From Vicinamibacteria bacterium (lineage in GTDB: Bacteria > Acidobacteriota > Vicinamibacteria > Fen-336): DNA of 33,836 nt. The stretch is taken from NCBI GenBank assembly GCA_016934575.1, contig JAFGSN010000188.1, positions 1 to 33,836 on the forward strand, written 5' to 3'. Position numbers and translations under genes: made by a program. The notes under the pieces were generated by a model. That model was not told where the DNA came from, ran no database searches, and saw only the letters and a program-made list of their open reading frames with translations. Each line of letters starts with the position of its first letter. The first letter of the stretch is position 1. Shown in pieces: positions 7,321 through 15,555 of the stretch.

Positions 7321-9189
7321 ATGCCGCAAAACGCCGCGACGGATGACGAGCGTCCTCGCGCCGGATTCTTCGCGTCCTTGAGGCGCGCGCCCGCCAGCGT
7401 CGAACGCTGGATTTTGATCGCGGCCCTCGCCGGCGCCACGCTGGTTCCGCTTGCCGACGCCGTCGGCCGGTGGTCGGGACGTTTCCATGTTCCCGGCGCT
7501 TCCGCTTACGTCCAGCAGTTGACGCTCTGGATCGCGTTCGTCGGCGCCCTGGTCGCCACGCGGCAACAAAAGCACATCACGCTTTCCACCACCGAGTTTC
7601 TGGGTCATGGACGCCTGCGCCGTTTCGCGCGGCTCGTGACCTCGTCCCTGGCCGCGGCCACCATCGCCGTTCTGGCCTACGCCGCCTATCAGGTCGTGGC
7701 GGCGGATTTCCAGCGGCCCAAAACGCTCCCCGGCGGCGTGCCGGAATGGACCAGCGAGTGCGTCATGCCGATCGCGCTCGGCTTGATGGCGCTGGGTTTC
7801 GTGCGCGCGGCCTCGCCTCGTTTAGGAGGACGCGTGATCGCCGTCTTCACGATCGGCGCCGCGTTGGCGCTCGGCCTCATGCCGGCCCTGGCCGCCGAAT
7901 GGGCCTGGCCGCTGGCGATCGTCATCCTGGCGGCCGCCTCGTTCGGCGCTCCGATCTTCGTCATCATGGGCGCGCTGGCGCTGCTTCTGTTCTTCAAGGA
8001 CGGCACTCCGGTCGCCGCCGTCTCCGCCGAGGTCTATCGGCTCATCGCGTCGCCGATCCTGCCGGCGATCCCGCTGCTCACCGCGTGCGGCTACGTCCTG
8101 GCCGAGGGCCAAGCCTCGCGGCGGTTGCTGCGTTTTTTCAAGGCTGGATTCGGCTGGGCGCCGGGCGGTCTGGCGATCATCGTCGTGGCCGTCTGCGCTT
8201 TGTTCACGACGTTCACGGGCGGTTCGGGAGTCACGATTATCGCCGTCGGCGGCCTGGTTTACCCCATGCTCAGAGCCGACGGATACCCGGCGGGTTTTTC
8301 TCTCGGCCTGGTCACCGCCGCCGGCAGCCTGGGCTTGCTTTTCCCCCCCAGCTTGCCCGTCATCCTCTACAGCGTCGTGGCGACCGCGCGCGACATCCCC
8401 GTCCCGGCGGACTCGCTCTATCTGGCGGGATTGGCGCCAGGCCTGCTGCTGGCGGCGATCGTCGCCGTCTACGGCGTCATCGTCGGTCGCCGCGTGACCA
8501 AGACGCGCCAGTCTTTTTCATGGCGCGAACTGGCCGCCGCCTCATGGACGGCCAAATGGGAGCTTCTACTGCCGATCGCCATCATCGGCCTCTTTATCAG
8601 CGGCAGCATGTCGATGGTCGAGACCGCCGCCTTTGCCTTCGTTTACGCTGTGGTCACGCAGAGCTTCTTTGCGCGTGACGTTCACGTCACCCGCGCTCTG
8701 CCGCAAGCGCTCGTGAAGGCCGGCGCGCTCATGGGCGCCGTGCTCATCCTTCTGGCCGTCGCCATGGGGCTCACGAGCTATCTCGTCGACGCCGAAATCG
8801 CCGATCTGCTTCTTGGTTGGGTCCAGGAGCACATTCACTCGCGCATCGTCTTTCTCCTGGCGCTGAACGCGCTGCTCCTGGCCGTGGGCTGCCTGATGGA
8901 CATCTACTCTGCGATCGTCGTCGTCGTGCCGCTGATCGCGCCGATCGGCCTGGCTTTCGGCGTGGACCCCGTCCACCTCGGCGTCATTTTCCTGGCCAAC
9001 CTCGAGCTGGGCTTTCTCACGCCGCCGATCGGCGTCAATCTCTTCATCTCGTCGAGCCGATTCGGGATTCCGCTCCTGCGCGTGTATCGCGACACGTTTC
9101 CATTCCTGCTCATTCTGCTGCTGGGCGTGCTCGCGATCACGTACGTGCCCGACATGTCACTCGGCTTGCTCCGGCTTCTCGGCCGATAG
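7321..9189 (+). CDS. TRAP transporter fused permease (DctQ-DctM)
   Basis: A single chain of about 622 residues joins the small four-helix DctQ subunit (about residues 30-165) to the large DctM subunit (about 170-620), which has 11-12 further membrane helices. DctM hallmarks are FTTFTGGSGVTIIAVGG, GSLGLLFPPSLPVILY and NLELGFLTPPIGVNLFI, the paired re-entrant loops of the sodium-driven elevator domain. It is the inner-membrane ion-coupled translocator for the solute captured by the upstream binding protein. Two near ATGs exist; the one at 7321 is 6 bases after GGAGGA (7309-7314) and is preferred over 7315, which is too close. The frame is open back to 7264. A 144-base gap separates it from the binding-protein gene, but order and orientation indicate one operon. 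The family call is very secure. Confidence 0.94.
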   Translation: MPQNAATDDERPRAGFFASLRRAPASVERWILIAALAGATLVPLADAVGRWSGRFHVPGASAYVQQLTLWIAFVGALVATRQQKHITLSTTEFLGHGRLRRFARLVTSSLAAATIAVLAYAAYQVVAADFQRPKTLPGGVPEWTSECVMPIALGLMALGFVRAASPRLGGRVIAVFTIGAALALGLMPALAAEWAWPLAIVILAAASFGAPIFVIMGALALLLFFKDGTPVAAVSAEVYRLIASPILPAIPLLTACGYVLAEGQASRRLLRFFKAGFGWAPGGLAIIVVAVCALFTTFTGGSGVTIIAVGGLVYPMLRADGYPAGFSLGLVTAAGSLGLLFPPSLPVILYSVVATARDIPVPADSLYLAGLAPGLLLAAIVAVYGVIVGRRVTKTRQSFSWRELAAASWTAKWELLLPIAIIGLFISGSMSMVETAAFAFVYAVVTQSFFARDVHVTRALPQALVKAGALMGAVLILLAVAMGLTSYLVDAEIADLLLGWVQEHIHSRIVFLLALNALLLAVGCLMDIYSAIVVVVPLIAPIGLAFGVDPVHLGVIFLANLELGFLTPPIGVNLFISSSRFGIPLLRVYRDTFPFLLILLLGVLAITYVPDMSLGLLRLLGR

Positions 9190-9374
9190 GGCGATCCTCG
9201 CCGGGCGAGAGCGCTACGTCCGTTATCGGCGCCGTCGCTGCGAGGAAGATGCCAACCGCATCCGGCGAAGCGGTCTCGCGTGAGATTCCACGCTTTCTCT
9301 CCGTGCGCCATGTCGATGAAAGATAAAACACAGTCCCGGACTTGCGTTGATGGTGGGCGGCGTCCCGTTTGACG

Positions 9375-9968
9375 TCACCATGGCGTCGGTGTCGGCGTGA
9401 GCCTCGGATTCTCAGGCGTCCTCTGCGCATTCGATAAAACGTGCGGCTCGACGCGCAGTTCCGAGGTCGGCGGAGGCGGAGGCAGGCGTTCGATCGGCGG
9501 CATGCGTTCACGGCTCATGCGCTGATTCATCGTCATCACGAGCCAACCCAAGAGATCGACGAACGACGCGCTCGGAGCGGGCGTTCCCGACATCTGTCCC
9601 ATGAGATCCTTGTGCGTGGGCATGCCTGTCGGCGGACCGCCGTCTCTGGGTATGTTCCAGTGTTTCCACCAATCGGCGGAGATCTCCTGAATGCTGCGCG
9701 GCGCCTTCTCCTCGACTTCGATGTATTCCTTGAACCAAAGCATTTCCGGCCTCCTGCCCGAATCGCCTTCAGGGTCGGGGTAACGGAGGCGGCCGAACGG
9801 ATCGGAAAAGGCGCCGAGATCCAGATGTCGGGACGATTCCTTTTCGGGAATCGCGTCCGACGCGCCTGTCGGAGAAGCGCTCATGGTTGGACTCGGCAAA
9901 GGCGCCGGCTCACCGCCACCGGCGAGCCATGCGAGGCATATCAGGGAAGCAAACTCCAGAGCGAACAT
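9375..9968 (-). CDS. Small exported proline-rich protein, unknown
   Basis: The 197-residue protein has an N-terminal hydrophobic segment (residues 3-17) followed by a Gly/Pro/Ser-rich stretch, consistent with a signal peptide or an N-terminal anchor. The middle (about 50-135) is acidic and aromatic, with an ADWWKHWNIPRDGGPPTG segment. The tail has PPPPP and repeated TP-type dipeptides ending TPTPTPW. A GAGGA ribosome binding site precedes the ATG at 9968. No family was recognised. The low-complexity ends with a compact aromatic middle suggest a periplasmic or surface protein. It stands alone, convergent with the TRAP permease and separated from the exporter gene by 71 bases. Confidence 0.6.
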   Translation of the reverse strand: MFALEFASLICLAWLAGGGEPAPLPSPTMSASPTGASDAIPEKESSRHLDLGAFSDPFGRLRYPDPEGDSGRRPEMLWFKEYIEVEEKAPRSIQEISADWWKHWNIPRDGGPPTGMPTHKDLMGQMSGTPAPSASFVDLLGWLVMTMNQRMSRERMPPIERLPPPPPTSELRVEPHVLSNAQRTPENPRLTPTPTPW

Positions 9969-10039
9969 GACGTTCCTCTATATTTGACGGATTCATCTTC
10001 GCAAAGGTTGGAGTCAAAGTCGACGCTGTCCGCGCGACG

Positions 10040-10939
10040 TCAGTCGACGCCGTCGGACAACCGGCGCAAGATCACGACGCCGGCCAGGACGATCATCATG
10101 GCGCCGACGATCGACAGCGCATCCGGCAGCTTCCCCCAGAGCAGAAAATCCAACACTCCGGAAAAGATAACGGAGCCGTACAGGAAGGGCGCCACGTTGG
10201 AGGCGGGCGCCTGACCGTATGCCGACGTGAAGAAGAGCTGGGCCACCGTCGCGAGCAGACCGACAAGCATCAAGGTCGTCAGGGTTCGCATGGAGGGCGC
10301 CTGCCATGAAAAAAGCAGCGGAAACGCGGAAATGGTCGTGCCGGTCAGCGCGAAAAACAAAACGATGCGCGCGACCGGTTCGCTCGCCGTCAGCCGGCGT
10401 ACGCCCGCCTGAGCGAACGCGCCGAGAACGGCGCCGGCCAGGGCCACGAGCGCCACCGGTTGAAACGCGCTCAGGCCCGGCTTGACGATGAGCAGGATGC
10501 CGGCGAATCCGAAGACGAGACCGCCGAAGATGCGGCGTGGCACCGGCTCGCCGAGCCAGAATCGCTCGATCCAGGGCAGGAAGAACGGCGACGAATAACC
10601 CAGAGCGAGCGCGTCGGCCAGGCGCATTCGTCCAATGGAAAAAAACGTGCAGTACATCGCGGACACGCCCAGCAGACCGCGCAGCAGATGATCATGCAAA
10701 CGTCGCGTGGCGAGGCCTGTTCGTCCGGCGCCGATCGCCCACGGCGCGAGCACGAACACGCCGACGAGATTTCGAAAAAAGACCACCATGGCGTTCGTCG
10801 TCTGTTCATTGGCCGTCTTGATGGCGGCGCTCGCGCATGAGAAAACCGCGGCCGACACGAGCATCAATACAGCGCCGCGGCGGATGTTTCGCGGGCGATT
10901 CGCATGCCGAAATAATGCCGAACCCGCGCGATCCCCCAT
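10040..10939 (-). CDS. EamA/DMT-family membrane transporter
   Basis: The product is about 299 residues with ten predicted membrane helices arranged as two EamA repeats of five. It begins after a short basic N-terminus (RHANRPRNIRRGAVLMLVSAAVF). Family signs are the first-repeat segment AAIKTANEQTTNAMVVFFRNLVGV, the end-of-repeat FGGLVFGFAGILLIVKPG (about 155-172) and the second-repeat ending SIVGAMMIVLAGVVIL. EamA proteins of the drug/metabolite transporter superfamily export amino acids, nucleotides or other small metabolites; the substrate here is unknown. The start at 10939 is preferred because GGGGAG lies 5 bases upstream; an in-frame ATG at 10954 has no clear site. It is followed on the same strand by nothing close, and upstream by the acyltransferase gene ending at 10985. 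Confidence 0.88.
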   Translation of the reverse strand: MGDRAGSALFRHANRPRNIRRGAVLMLVSAAVFSCASAAIKTANEQTTNAMVVFFRNLVGVFVLAPWAIGAGRTGLATRRLHDHLLRGLLGVSAMYCTFFSIGRMRLADALALGYSSPFFLPWIERFWLGEPVPRRIFGGLVFGFAGILLIVKPGLSAFQPVALVALAGAVLGAFAQAGVRRLTASEPVARIVLFFALTGTTISAFPLLFSWQAPSMRTLTTLMLVGLLATVAQLFFTSAYGQAPASNVAPFLYGSVIFSGVLDFLLWGKLPDALSIVGAMMIVLAGVVILRRLSDGVD

Positions 10940-10984
10940 CAACGCTCCCCACATCGACCCGGCGGAATCACCGGCGACCGCGGC

Positions 10985-12094
10985 TCACCAGGGCTTGGTG
11001 AAAAATAGGTAAAGAAACCATGTTGAAAGAAAAACCAGCGCAAGCGTCGCCTCATGCGGCGCATGCATCTTGAATCGGTGCCAGAGCCAGGCCGCGAGAT
11101 AGAGCACGGGCAACATGGCAATCAAAATCGCCCCGGTCGCGACAAAACCGAGTTGTCCGACATAACTCTGCAGAGGCGACCGCGAGATGGCGCCGCCGTA
11201 GAGCAGAACGAGATGTAAAACATACGCCTGAAGCGTCTCGTGGCCCAGCAAGGCCAGTGCGCGCACGCCTTTCCCTCCGCTTTCGGCCAGGGCTTCCATG
11301 AGTCTCAATAAAAGGACGATCCCTCCGATTCGCAGCAACATATAAGCGGGCGATGGGCCCCAGAAATCCACCTTCCCGGCCAGGGGATAGGAAAGCAACC
11401 AACCCGCGACCATCAATGCCGCGCCCCATGTCAGCGCGCGGCGGCGGCGCGTTCGAGCCTCTTGCCGCCCGAGCGCCGCACCGGCCACGGTGCCGGCGAG
11501 CACGAAAGCGGAGTATGGAAATAGCGGAAAAAATGAGCCTGCCGAGCGATCGAGATAAGCCCCGAGCCACTGAGGAAGTCCCGCCGAGAGGCCCGACGAC
11601 CAGACGGACGGACTGACCACGATCACGATCAACGTCAGAACGCCGGCGACGTGAATCCATTTCGTCTTCGCGATCCATTGCAGCAGGATGATGAAGAGCT
11701 GCGTCACGGCGATGGCCTGTAGAGCGTTGCACGCGAAGAGCGTCGTTTTCTCGGCGGCGGACGCCTGCAGCGTTTTCCAGAATGAGAAATACGGCAGATG
11801 CAGGTAGTAGCCGACACCCAGCACGAAGAGCAGTCTGCGCGCGCGGCGGATACTGGCCTTGAGAGACAGCGGAGCGCGCGGCAGTCCCGCCACGAAACCC
11901 GAAGCGAAGAGAAAGCCGGGCGCCGTCGTTCCGTGAAATAGAGCCTGGAAACGGTAAAGCGGGTCGCCGCGTAATGTCTCGGAAAGCAACATGTCGCAGA
12001 CGTGGCCCTGTACCATGACCAGCGCCATGAAACCGCGGAAGGCGTCTATGTACACCTCGCGCTTGCGTGACGCGTGAGCGGCGCCATCTTTCAT
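10985..12094 (-). CDS. HGSNAT-like (DUF1624) membrane acyltransferase
   Basis: The product is about 369 residues with roughly ten membrane helices. The N-terminal YIDAFRGFMALVMVQGHVCD segment carries the R-x2-x-DxxRG...GH pattern of the heparan-alpha-glucosaminide N-acetyltransferase catalytic domain family, where an invariant His takes part in acetyl transfer across the membrane. A LFHGTTAPGFLFASGFVAG stretch (about 50-68) also fits the family, as does a C-terminal LGHETLQAYVLHLVLLYGG helix that resembles acyltransferase-3 relatives. It likely acylates a sugar or glycan on the periplasmic side using a cytoplasmic acyl donor; the acceptor is unknown. ATG at 12094 follows AGAAGGAAG; a GTG at 12109 behind GGAGG is an alternative. 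It ends 46 bases before the transporter gene and may be co-transcribed with it. Confidence 0.8.
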   Translation of the reverse strand: MKDGAAHASRKREVYIDAFRGFMALVMVQGHVCDMLLSETLRGDPLYRFQALFHGTTAPGFLFASGFVAGLPRAPLSLKASIRRARRLLFVLGVGYYLHLPYFSFWKTLQASAAEKTTLFACNALQAIAVTQLFIILLQWIAKTKWIHVAGVLTLIVIVVSPSVWSSGLSAGLPQWLGAYLDRSAGSFFPLFPYSAFVLAGTVAGAALGRQEARTRRRRALTWGAALMVAGWLLSYPLAGKVDFWGPSPAYMLLRIGGIVLLLRLMEALAESGGKGVRALALLGHETLQAYVLHLVLLYGGAISRSPLQSYVGQLGFVATGAILIAMLPVLYLAAWLWHRFKMHAPHEATLALVFLSTWFLYLFFTKPW

Positions 12095-12497
12095 TCTTCC
12101 TTCTCCCACCGACCTCCGAGACGAATGATAGCCTCGATTCGCCGTATTACAGCCTCTTCTTCGCCGCCTGGTCCAAGATAAACCTCTTCCGGTACGTCAG
12201 GACGGCCCAACGGAGGCCTTCGGCGTTGCCATCAGCCTCCGCGCACAAGGCGCCTGGTCGTGACCGGACCGTGTATCCAGCATGCTCTCGTTTTATTTCG
12301 CGGAAAAATTATTGTATACGAATACCAGACGTGCCAATCCCGCATGCCGACGATCGTGCCGTGGCGCTCAAGGAGCGCCGGACGTCCGGATTGAACGATG
12401 ACGTTTCCGCCTGTCGCATCGAGTCCGTCTGCTTGACGAAGAGCGATCCTGAACCCTAACATAACAAACAAACGTAGCTGCTTGACAGGAGGGAACG
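12095..12497. other. Divergent intergenic region
   Basis: This 403-base spacer separates the leftward acyltransferase and the rightward TPR gene, so promoters for both should lie in it. An AT-rich patch around 12290-12325 (containing GTATAC) stands out from the GC-rich background. A -35/-10-like pair for the TPR gene is listed separately. No RNA gene or open frame with a ribosome binding site was recognised. Confidence 0.5.
12433..12462 (+). promoter_or_regulatory. Candidate promoter of the TPR gene
   Basis: TTGACG at 12433-12438 and TAACAT at 12457-12462 are separated by 18 bases and lie 36 bases before the ATG at 12498. The -10 match is four of six. Confidence 0.35.
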
Positions 12498-14000
12498 ATG
12501 AAAGCGTGGATAGTGTTTCTGGGGATTCTCCTCACCATGCCCGGAGCGGCGGCCGCCAAGAAGAAGGAAAAGAAAGACAAGAAGGCCGCGGCGGAGGTGA
12601 ACGTCGTTCAGTTGGCCTCCGATAAAGCGAGCGGCGGCGACGTCGACGGCGCCATCGAGCTGCTACGCGCGGCGAGCGCCGACGGCACGGCGACGGGCGA
12701 CGTCTACTTGAAGCTGGGCGAGCTTTTGAGCGGCAAGGCGGATCTGGACGCGGCCATCGACGCTCTGACCGCCGCCGCGGACAAGCTGGCGGAATCCGCC
12801 CGCGCAGAGGCTCTCGGACGCCTGTCCCTCGTGCAAGCGGCTCGCGGCGTGGGAGACGCGGCGGCTTCGGCGGAAGCGGCCGTCTCGGCCGACGCCGAGG
12901 GCGTCTGGCCGCAGATCGCGTTGTCGCACCTTCGCGCACGGCAAGGCCAGGGCGACCTCGCCGTCACGCTGGCCGAGAAAGCCGCGACGGCCGGCGGAGG
13001 CGCGGCCGCTCAGAACGCTCTCGGCTTCGCCCAGGAGGCGCGCGCCGACATGGCCGCCGCAGAAACCGCCTACCGGCAAGCGCTCGCGGACGCGCCGAAT
13101 CATATCGGCGCCAACGTGGGCCTCGCGCGCGTGCTGCGCAAGACGAGCCGCGCGACCGAGGCCGAGCCGATCCTGCAAAAGGTCATCGATGCCGCTCCCG
13201 GCGCCGTCGAGGCATACAAGGAATCCGCGTACGTCAAGCTTGCCCTGAATCGTCCCGAAGACGCCATGGCGGACGCGTCGCTTGCCGCCGTGCTGGCCGA
13301 GGGCGATCCGGAAGCCAAAGCCCTAACGCGGAAGGTCACGGTCGCCAAGGCGCTGATGTACATCAAGAACAACGAGAGCGAGCTGGCGATTCAAGATCTG
13401 ACGGCGTTCTGCGAACAGAACCCTGACTCCGTCGAAGGCCACATTGGCCTGGCGCGCGCCCAGATCGCGCAGAATCAGATCGAGGCGGCCGGCGCCTCGC
13501 TCCAGAAAGCCGTCGCGCTGGATGCCGCCAACGCCGAGGCCCACTTTTATCTCGGACACATAGAGCACGCCCACAAGCGCAATGCGAACGGGGCGCTTTC
13601 CGCTTACGAGCAAGCCGTCTCCCTGGAACCGGGCAACGACGAATATCGCATCAACCTGGGCGCCGTGCTCTCCGAACTGGGTCAGAACGACCGCGCCGTG
13701 ACCGAACTGACGCGTGTCGTCGAAGGCTCCGGCGCGCAACGCGCCGATGCCTGGATCTACCTGGGCGGCGCGCACCTGAACGCGAAACGCTACAAGGACG
13801 CGGTGGCCGCGCTCGAGAAGGGACTGGCCCTGGCTCCGGAGGTTCCGCTCGGCAACGCTTACATCGCCTGGGCCTACCTCGGCCTCAAGGATGCGGCGAA
13901 CTTCAAGAAGTACGGCGCCAAAGCGCGCGCGCTCGGTTATAAAGACAAGGACTTCCTCAGCCGCCTAACAGGCGTCGAGCGCGGTGAGCCGATTCGATAG
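12498..14000 (+). CDS. Exported TPR-repeat protein
   Basis: The 500-residue protein starts at ATG 12498 with GGAGGG at 12488-12493. A signal peptide (residues 1-20, ending GAAAA) precedes a lysine-rich stretch KKKEKKDKKAAAE. The rest is tandem tetratricopeptide repeats with the usual small/aromatic pattern; clear examples are AQNALGFAQEARADMAAAET, AEAHFYLGHIEHAHKRNANG and ADAWIYLGGAHLNAKRYKDA. About eleven repeats fit between residues 45 and 485. Such periplasmic or outer-membrane-associated TPR proteins act as scaffolds for envelope assembly, secretion or polysaccharide machineries; no specific partner is evident. The composition is strongly Ala-rich. It is a single-gene unit that ends 12 bases from the convergent small membrane protein gene. 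Confidence 0.85.
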   Translation: MKAWIVFLGILLTMPGAAAAKKKEKKDKKAAAEVNVVQLASDKASGGDVDGAIELLRAASADGTATGDVYLKLGELLSGKADLDAAIDALTAAADKLAESARAEALGRLSLVQAARGVGDAAASAEAAVSADAEGVWPQIALSHLRARQGQGDLAVTLAEKAATAGGGAAAQNALGFAQEARADMAAAETAYRQALADAPNHIGANVGLARVLRKTSRATEAEPILQKVIDAAPGAVEAYKESAYVKLALNRPEDAMADASLAAVLAEGDPEAKALTRKVTVAKALMYIKNNESELAIQDLTAFCEQNPDSVEGHIGLARAQIAQNQIEAAGASLQKAVALDAANAEAHFYLGHIEHAHKRNANGALSAYEQAVSLEPGNDEYRINLGAVLSELGQNDRAVTELTRVVEGSGAQRADAWIYLGGAHLNAKRYKDAVAALEKGLALAPEVPLGNAYIAWAYLGLKDAANFKKYGAKARALGYKDKDFLSRLTGVERGEPIR

Positions 14001-14012
14001 CGCGGCTTCGGC

Positions 14013-14258
14013 CTATCTCACGAGACGATTGTAGAGCCAGGCGAATAAAGCCGCGAAGATCGCGCCGTCGATGAAGCCCCAGAAGAGCCCCACGAAGGCT
14101 CCGACAACCGAGTAGCTGTACCCAAAATAGAAGTGATCGAGGACTCTGATCATCCCGCCCTCGTAACCGAACGCGAGGAGCCACAACGTGGCGAGACAGA
14201 CAGTGAGTCCCCAGACGATGCCGCCCGTGAGAGCGAAAGCCCGGACATTCAGGCGCAT
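14013..14258 (-). CDS. Small membrane protein of the holin-annotated family
   Basis: The 81-residue product begins MRLNVRAFALTGGIVWGL and ends GFIDGAIFAALFAWLYNRL, closely matching small bacterial membrane proteins that databases often label bacteriophage holin. Two hydrophobic segments (about 8-28 and 44-74) flank a short YEGGMIRVLDHFYFGYSYS loop. The start at 14258 has GGAG 8 bases upstream; an upstream in-frame ATG at 14273 lacks one. There is no lysin or other phage gene nearby, so a lytic role is doubtful, and the family is widespread in non-phage contexts. Its real function is unknown. Confidence 0.78.
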   Translation of the reverse strand: MRLNVRAFALTGGIVWGLTVCLATLWLLAFGYEGGMIRVLDHFYFGYSYSVVGAFVGLFWGFIDGAIFAALFAWLYNRLVR

Positions 14259-14364
14259 GGCGTTCTCCTTCACATGAAACGTCGTCTGATTCCGCCTGGA
14301 AATTTTATCCTCTTTTCGGCATTAAAACAGAAGACGCGAAATGCCGGATCACGGACGTCGCGTT

Positions 14365-15486
14365 TCAGACTAATTGTCCGCGAAAGAAGAGCAGCGCCAT
14401 CGGCCAGGCCGTCACGACGAAGGCAACCAAGAAAAACGCCGCGAGCGGCCGCGGCATGCCGCGCGCGAGCGCGACTGACGGAAGAAGAAGCGCGTCGCTG
14501 CGATAGATACTCAGCCCGCCGCCGAGCGACAGTGAGAATAACCAGAAAAGGACGGCGTATAAAACAAGCGCGAAGTCGGCCGGCTCGATCCGGCGCCGGT
14601 GTCGCGCCATGCAAACGACGACACAGCCCAGCCAGAACGCGACCAGCAGCGCCTGGGCTGCGGGATACGCCTCGTTCGGCGGAGAGTGCCCGTGCAGCCG
14701 CGCGATTCGCGACCAGAGCGTCATCAAGGGATCGTGCAGACCATGGCCATAGGTCGACTGAATGCGAAAGAAGGCGTCCCAGGCTCCGACGCTCACATGA
14801 TGCGCCAGAAGCACCGACGCGAATCCCGCCGCCGCTGACGCGCCGACGAACGCGGCTCGCGGCAGGCGCGATTGAAGACGACCGCCCTGTCGACCGAAGA
14901 AAGCGAACAGCGCGGCATGCGCCGCCAGGAGGACACCCGTTGGATAGGCGAAAGCGGCCATTGCGGCCGGGATCGCCGCCGCCAGGCATCGCCGGCGTAT
15001 GAGCGACCACATGTAAAGCAGCACGCAGGTCGTGAACATCGAAATCGGGAAAACGGCGTGATGATAAACCTGCCCTGGGAAAAAAGCGGCCAGGCCCAGC
15101 GCCGTACAGCTCGCGAGCGTGACACGCCCGCCAAGAAACAGATTCCAAAGAAGCGTCAGGCCGGCCGCCGCGAACAGGGCCGAGATCATGACCGCCACGC
15201 GACGCGTCGGAATCAAGGGACGCAGAGTACGAATCAGCAATGGATAGGCGGGAAACCACCCCGCGTTCCCGCACCACATGTTCGGCCGGTTCTCATGCTC
15301 GGGACAGGGGAAGAGATCATACCCGCCGATCGCGATGCCCAGATAGTGACCCGAATCGCTCCGGCACCAGATCGCCGGCTGAAACGGATCGAGGCCGACT
15401 TCCGTCGCCGCGATCATGAGCATGATTCGCGCCAGAAAAAAGGCGATAAGCGGCGGGAGCAAGGCCCGGCCGACGGCCGACGTCAT
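14365..15486 (-). CDS. PIG-V-like integral membrane glycosyltransferase (GT-C)
   Basis: The product is about 373 residues with around ten membrane helices. After the first helix, the loop WCRSDSGHYLGIAIGGYDLF (about 40-59) has the acidic S/DSxHY motif of PIG-V/GT76-type mannosyltransferases, followed by CGNAGWFPAYPLLIRTLRPL, the typical second signature. GT-C enzymes of this kind use polyprenyl-phosphate sugars on the outer face of the inner membrane. The acceptor is unknown. An in-frame ATG at 15513 has no ribosome binding site, so the ATG at 15486, preceded by an AGGG-like site, is chosen. The gene starts 69 bases after the stop of the outer-membrane-like gene and may share its transcript. 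The general class is solid; the sugar is not known. Confidence 0.8.
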   Translation of the reverse strand: MTSAVGRALLPPLIAFFLARIMLMIAATEVGLDPFQPAIWCRSDSGHYLGIAIGGYDLFPCPEHENRPNMWCGNAGWFPAYPLLIRTLRPLIPTRRVAVMISALFAAAGLTLLWNLFLGGRVTLASCTALGLAAFFPGQVYHHAVFPISMFTTCVLLYMWSLIRRRCLAAAIPAAMAAFAYPTGVLLAAHAALFAFFGRQGGRLQSRLPRAAFVGASAAAGFASVLLAHHVSVGAWDAFFRIQSTYGHGLHDPLMTLWSRIARLHGHSPPNEAYPAAQALLVAFWLGCVVVCMARHRRRIEPADFALVLYAVLFWLFSLSLGGGLSIYRSDALLLPSVALARGMPRPLAAFFLVAFVVTAWPMALLFFRGQLV

Positions 15487-15555
15487 TCTGGAAACCCTAG
15501 TCACGCCGCGCATCGCCGTAATGCCGACGAAAAGCCGGCGGGAAACATGGCGCCC

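Noticed and set aside
9190-9215. CTCGCC/GGGCGAG hairpin after the TRAP permease as a terminator
   Set aside because: The stem is short and no T-run follows.
14013-14258. Phage lysis gene (holin)
   Set aside because: The holin label is from database naming; no lysin, structural or other phage genes are nearby.
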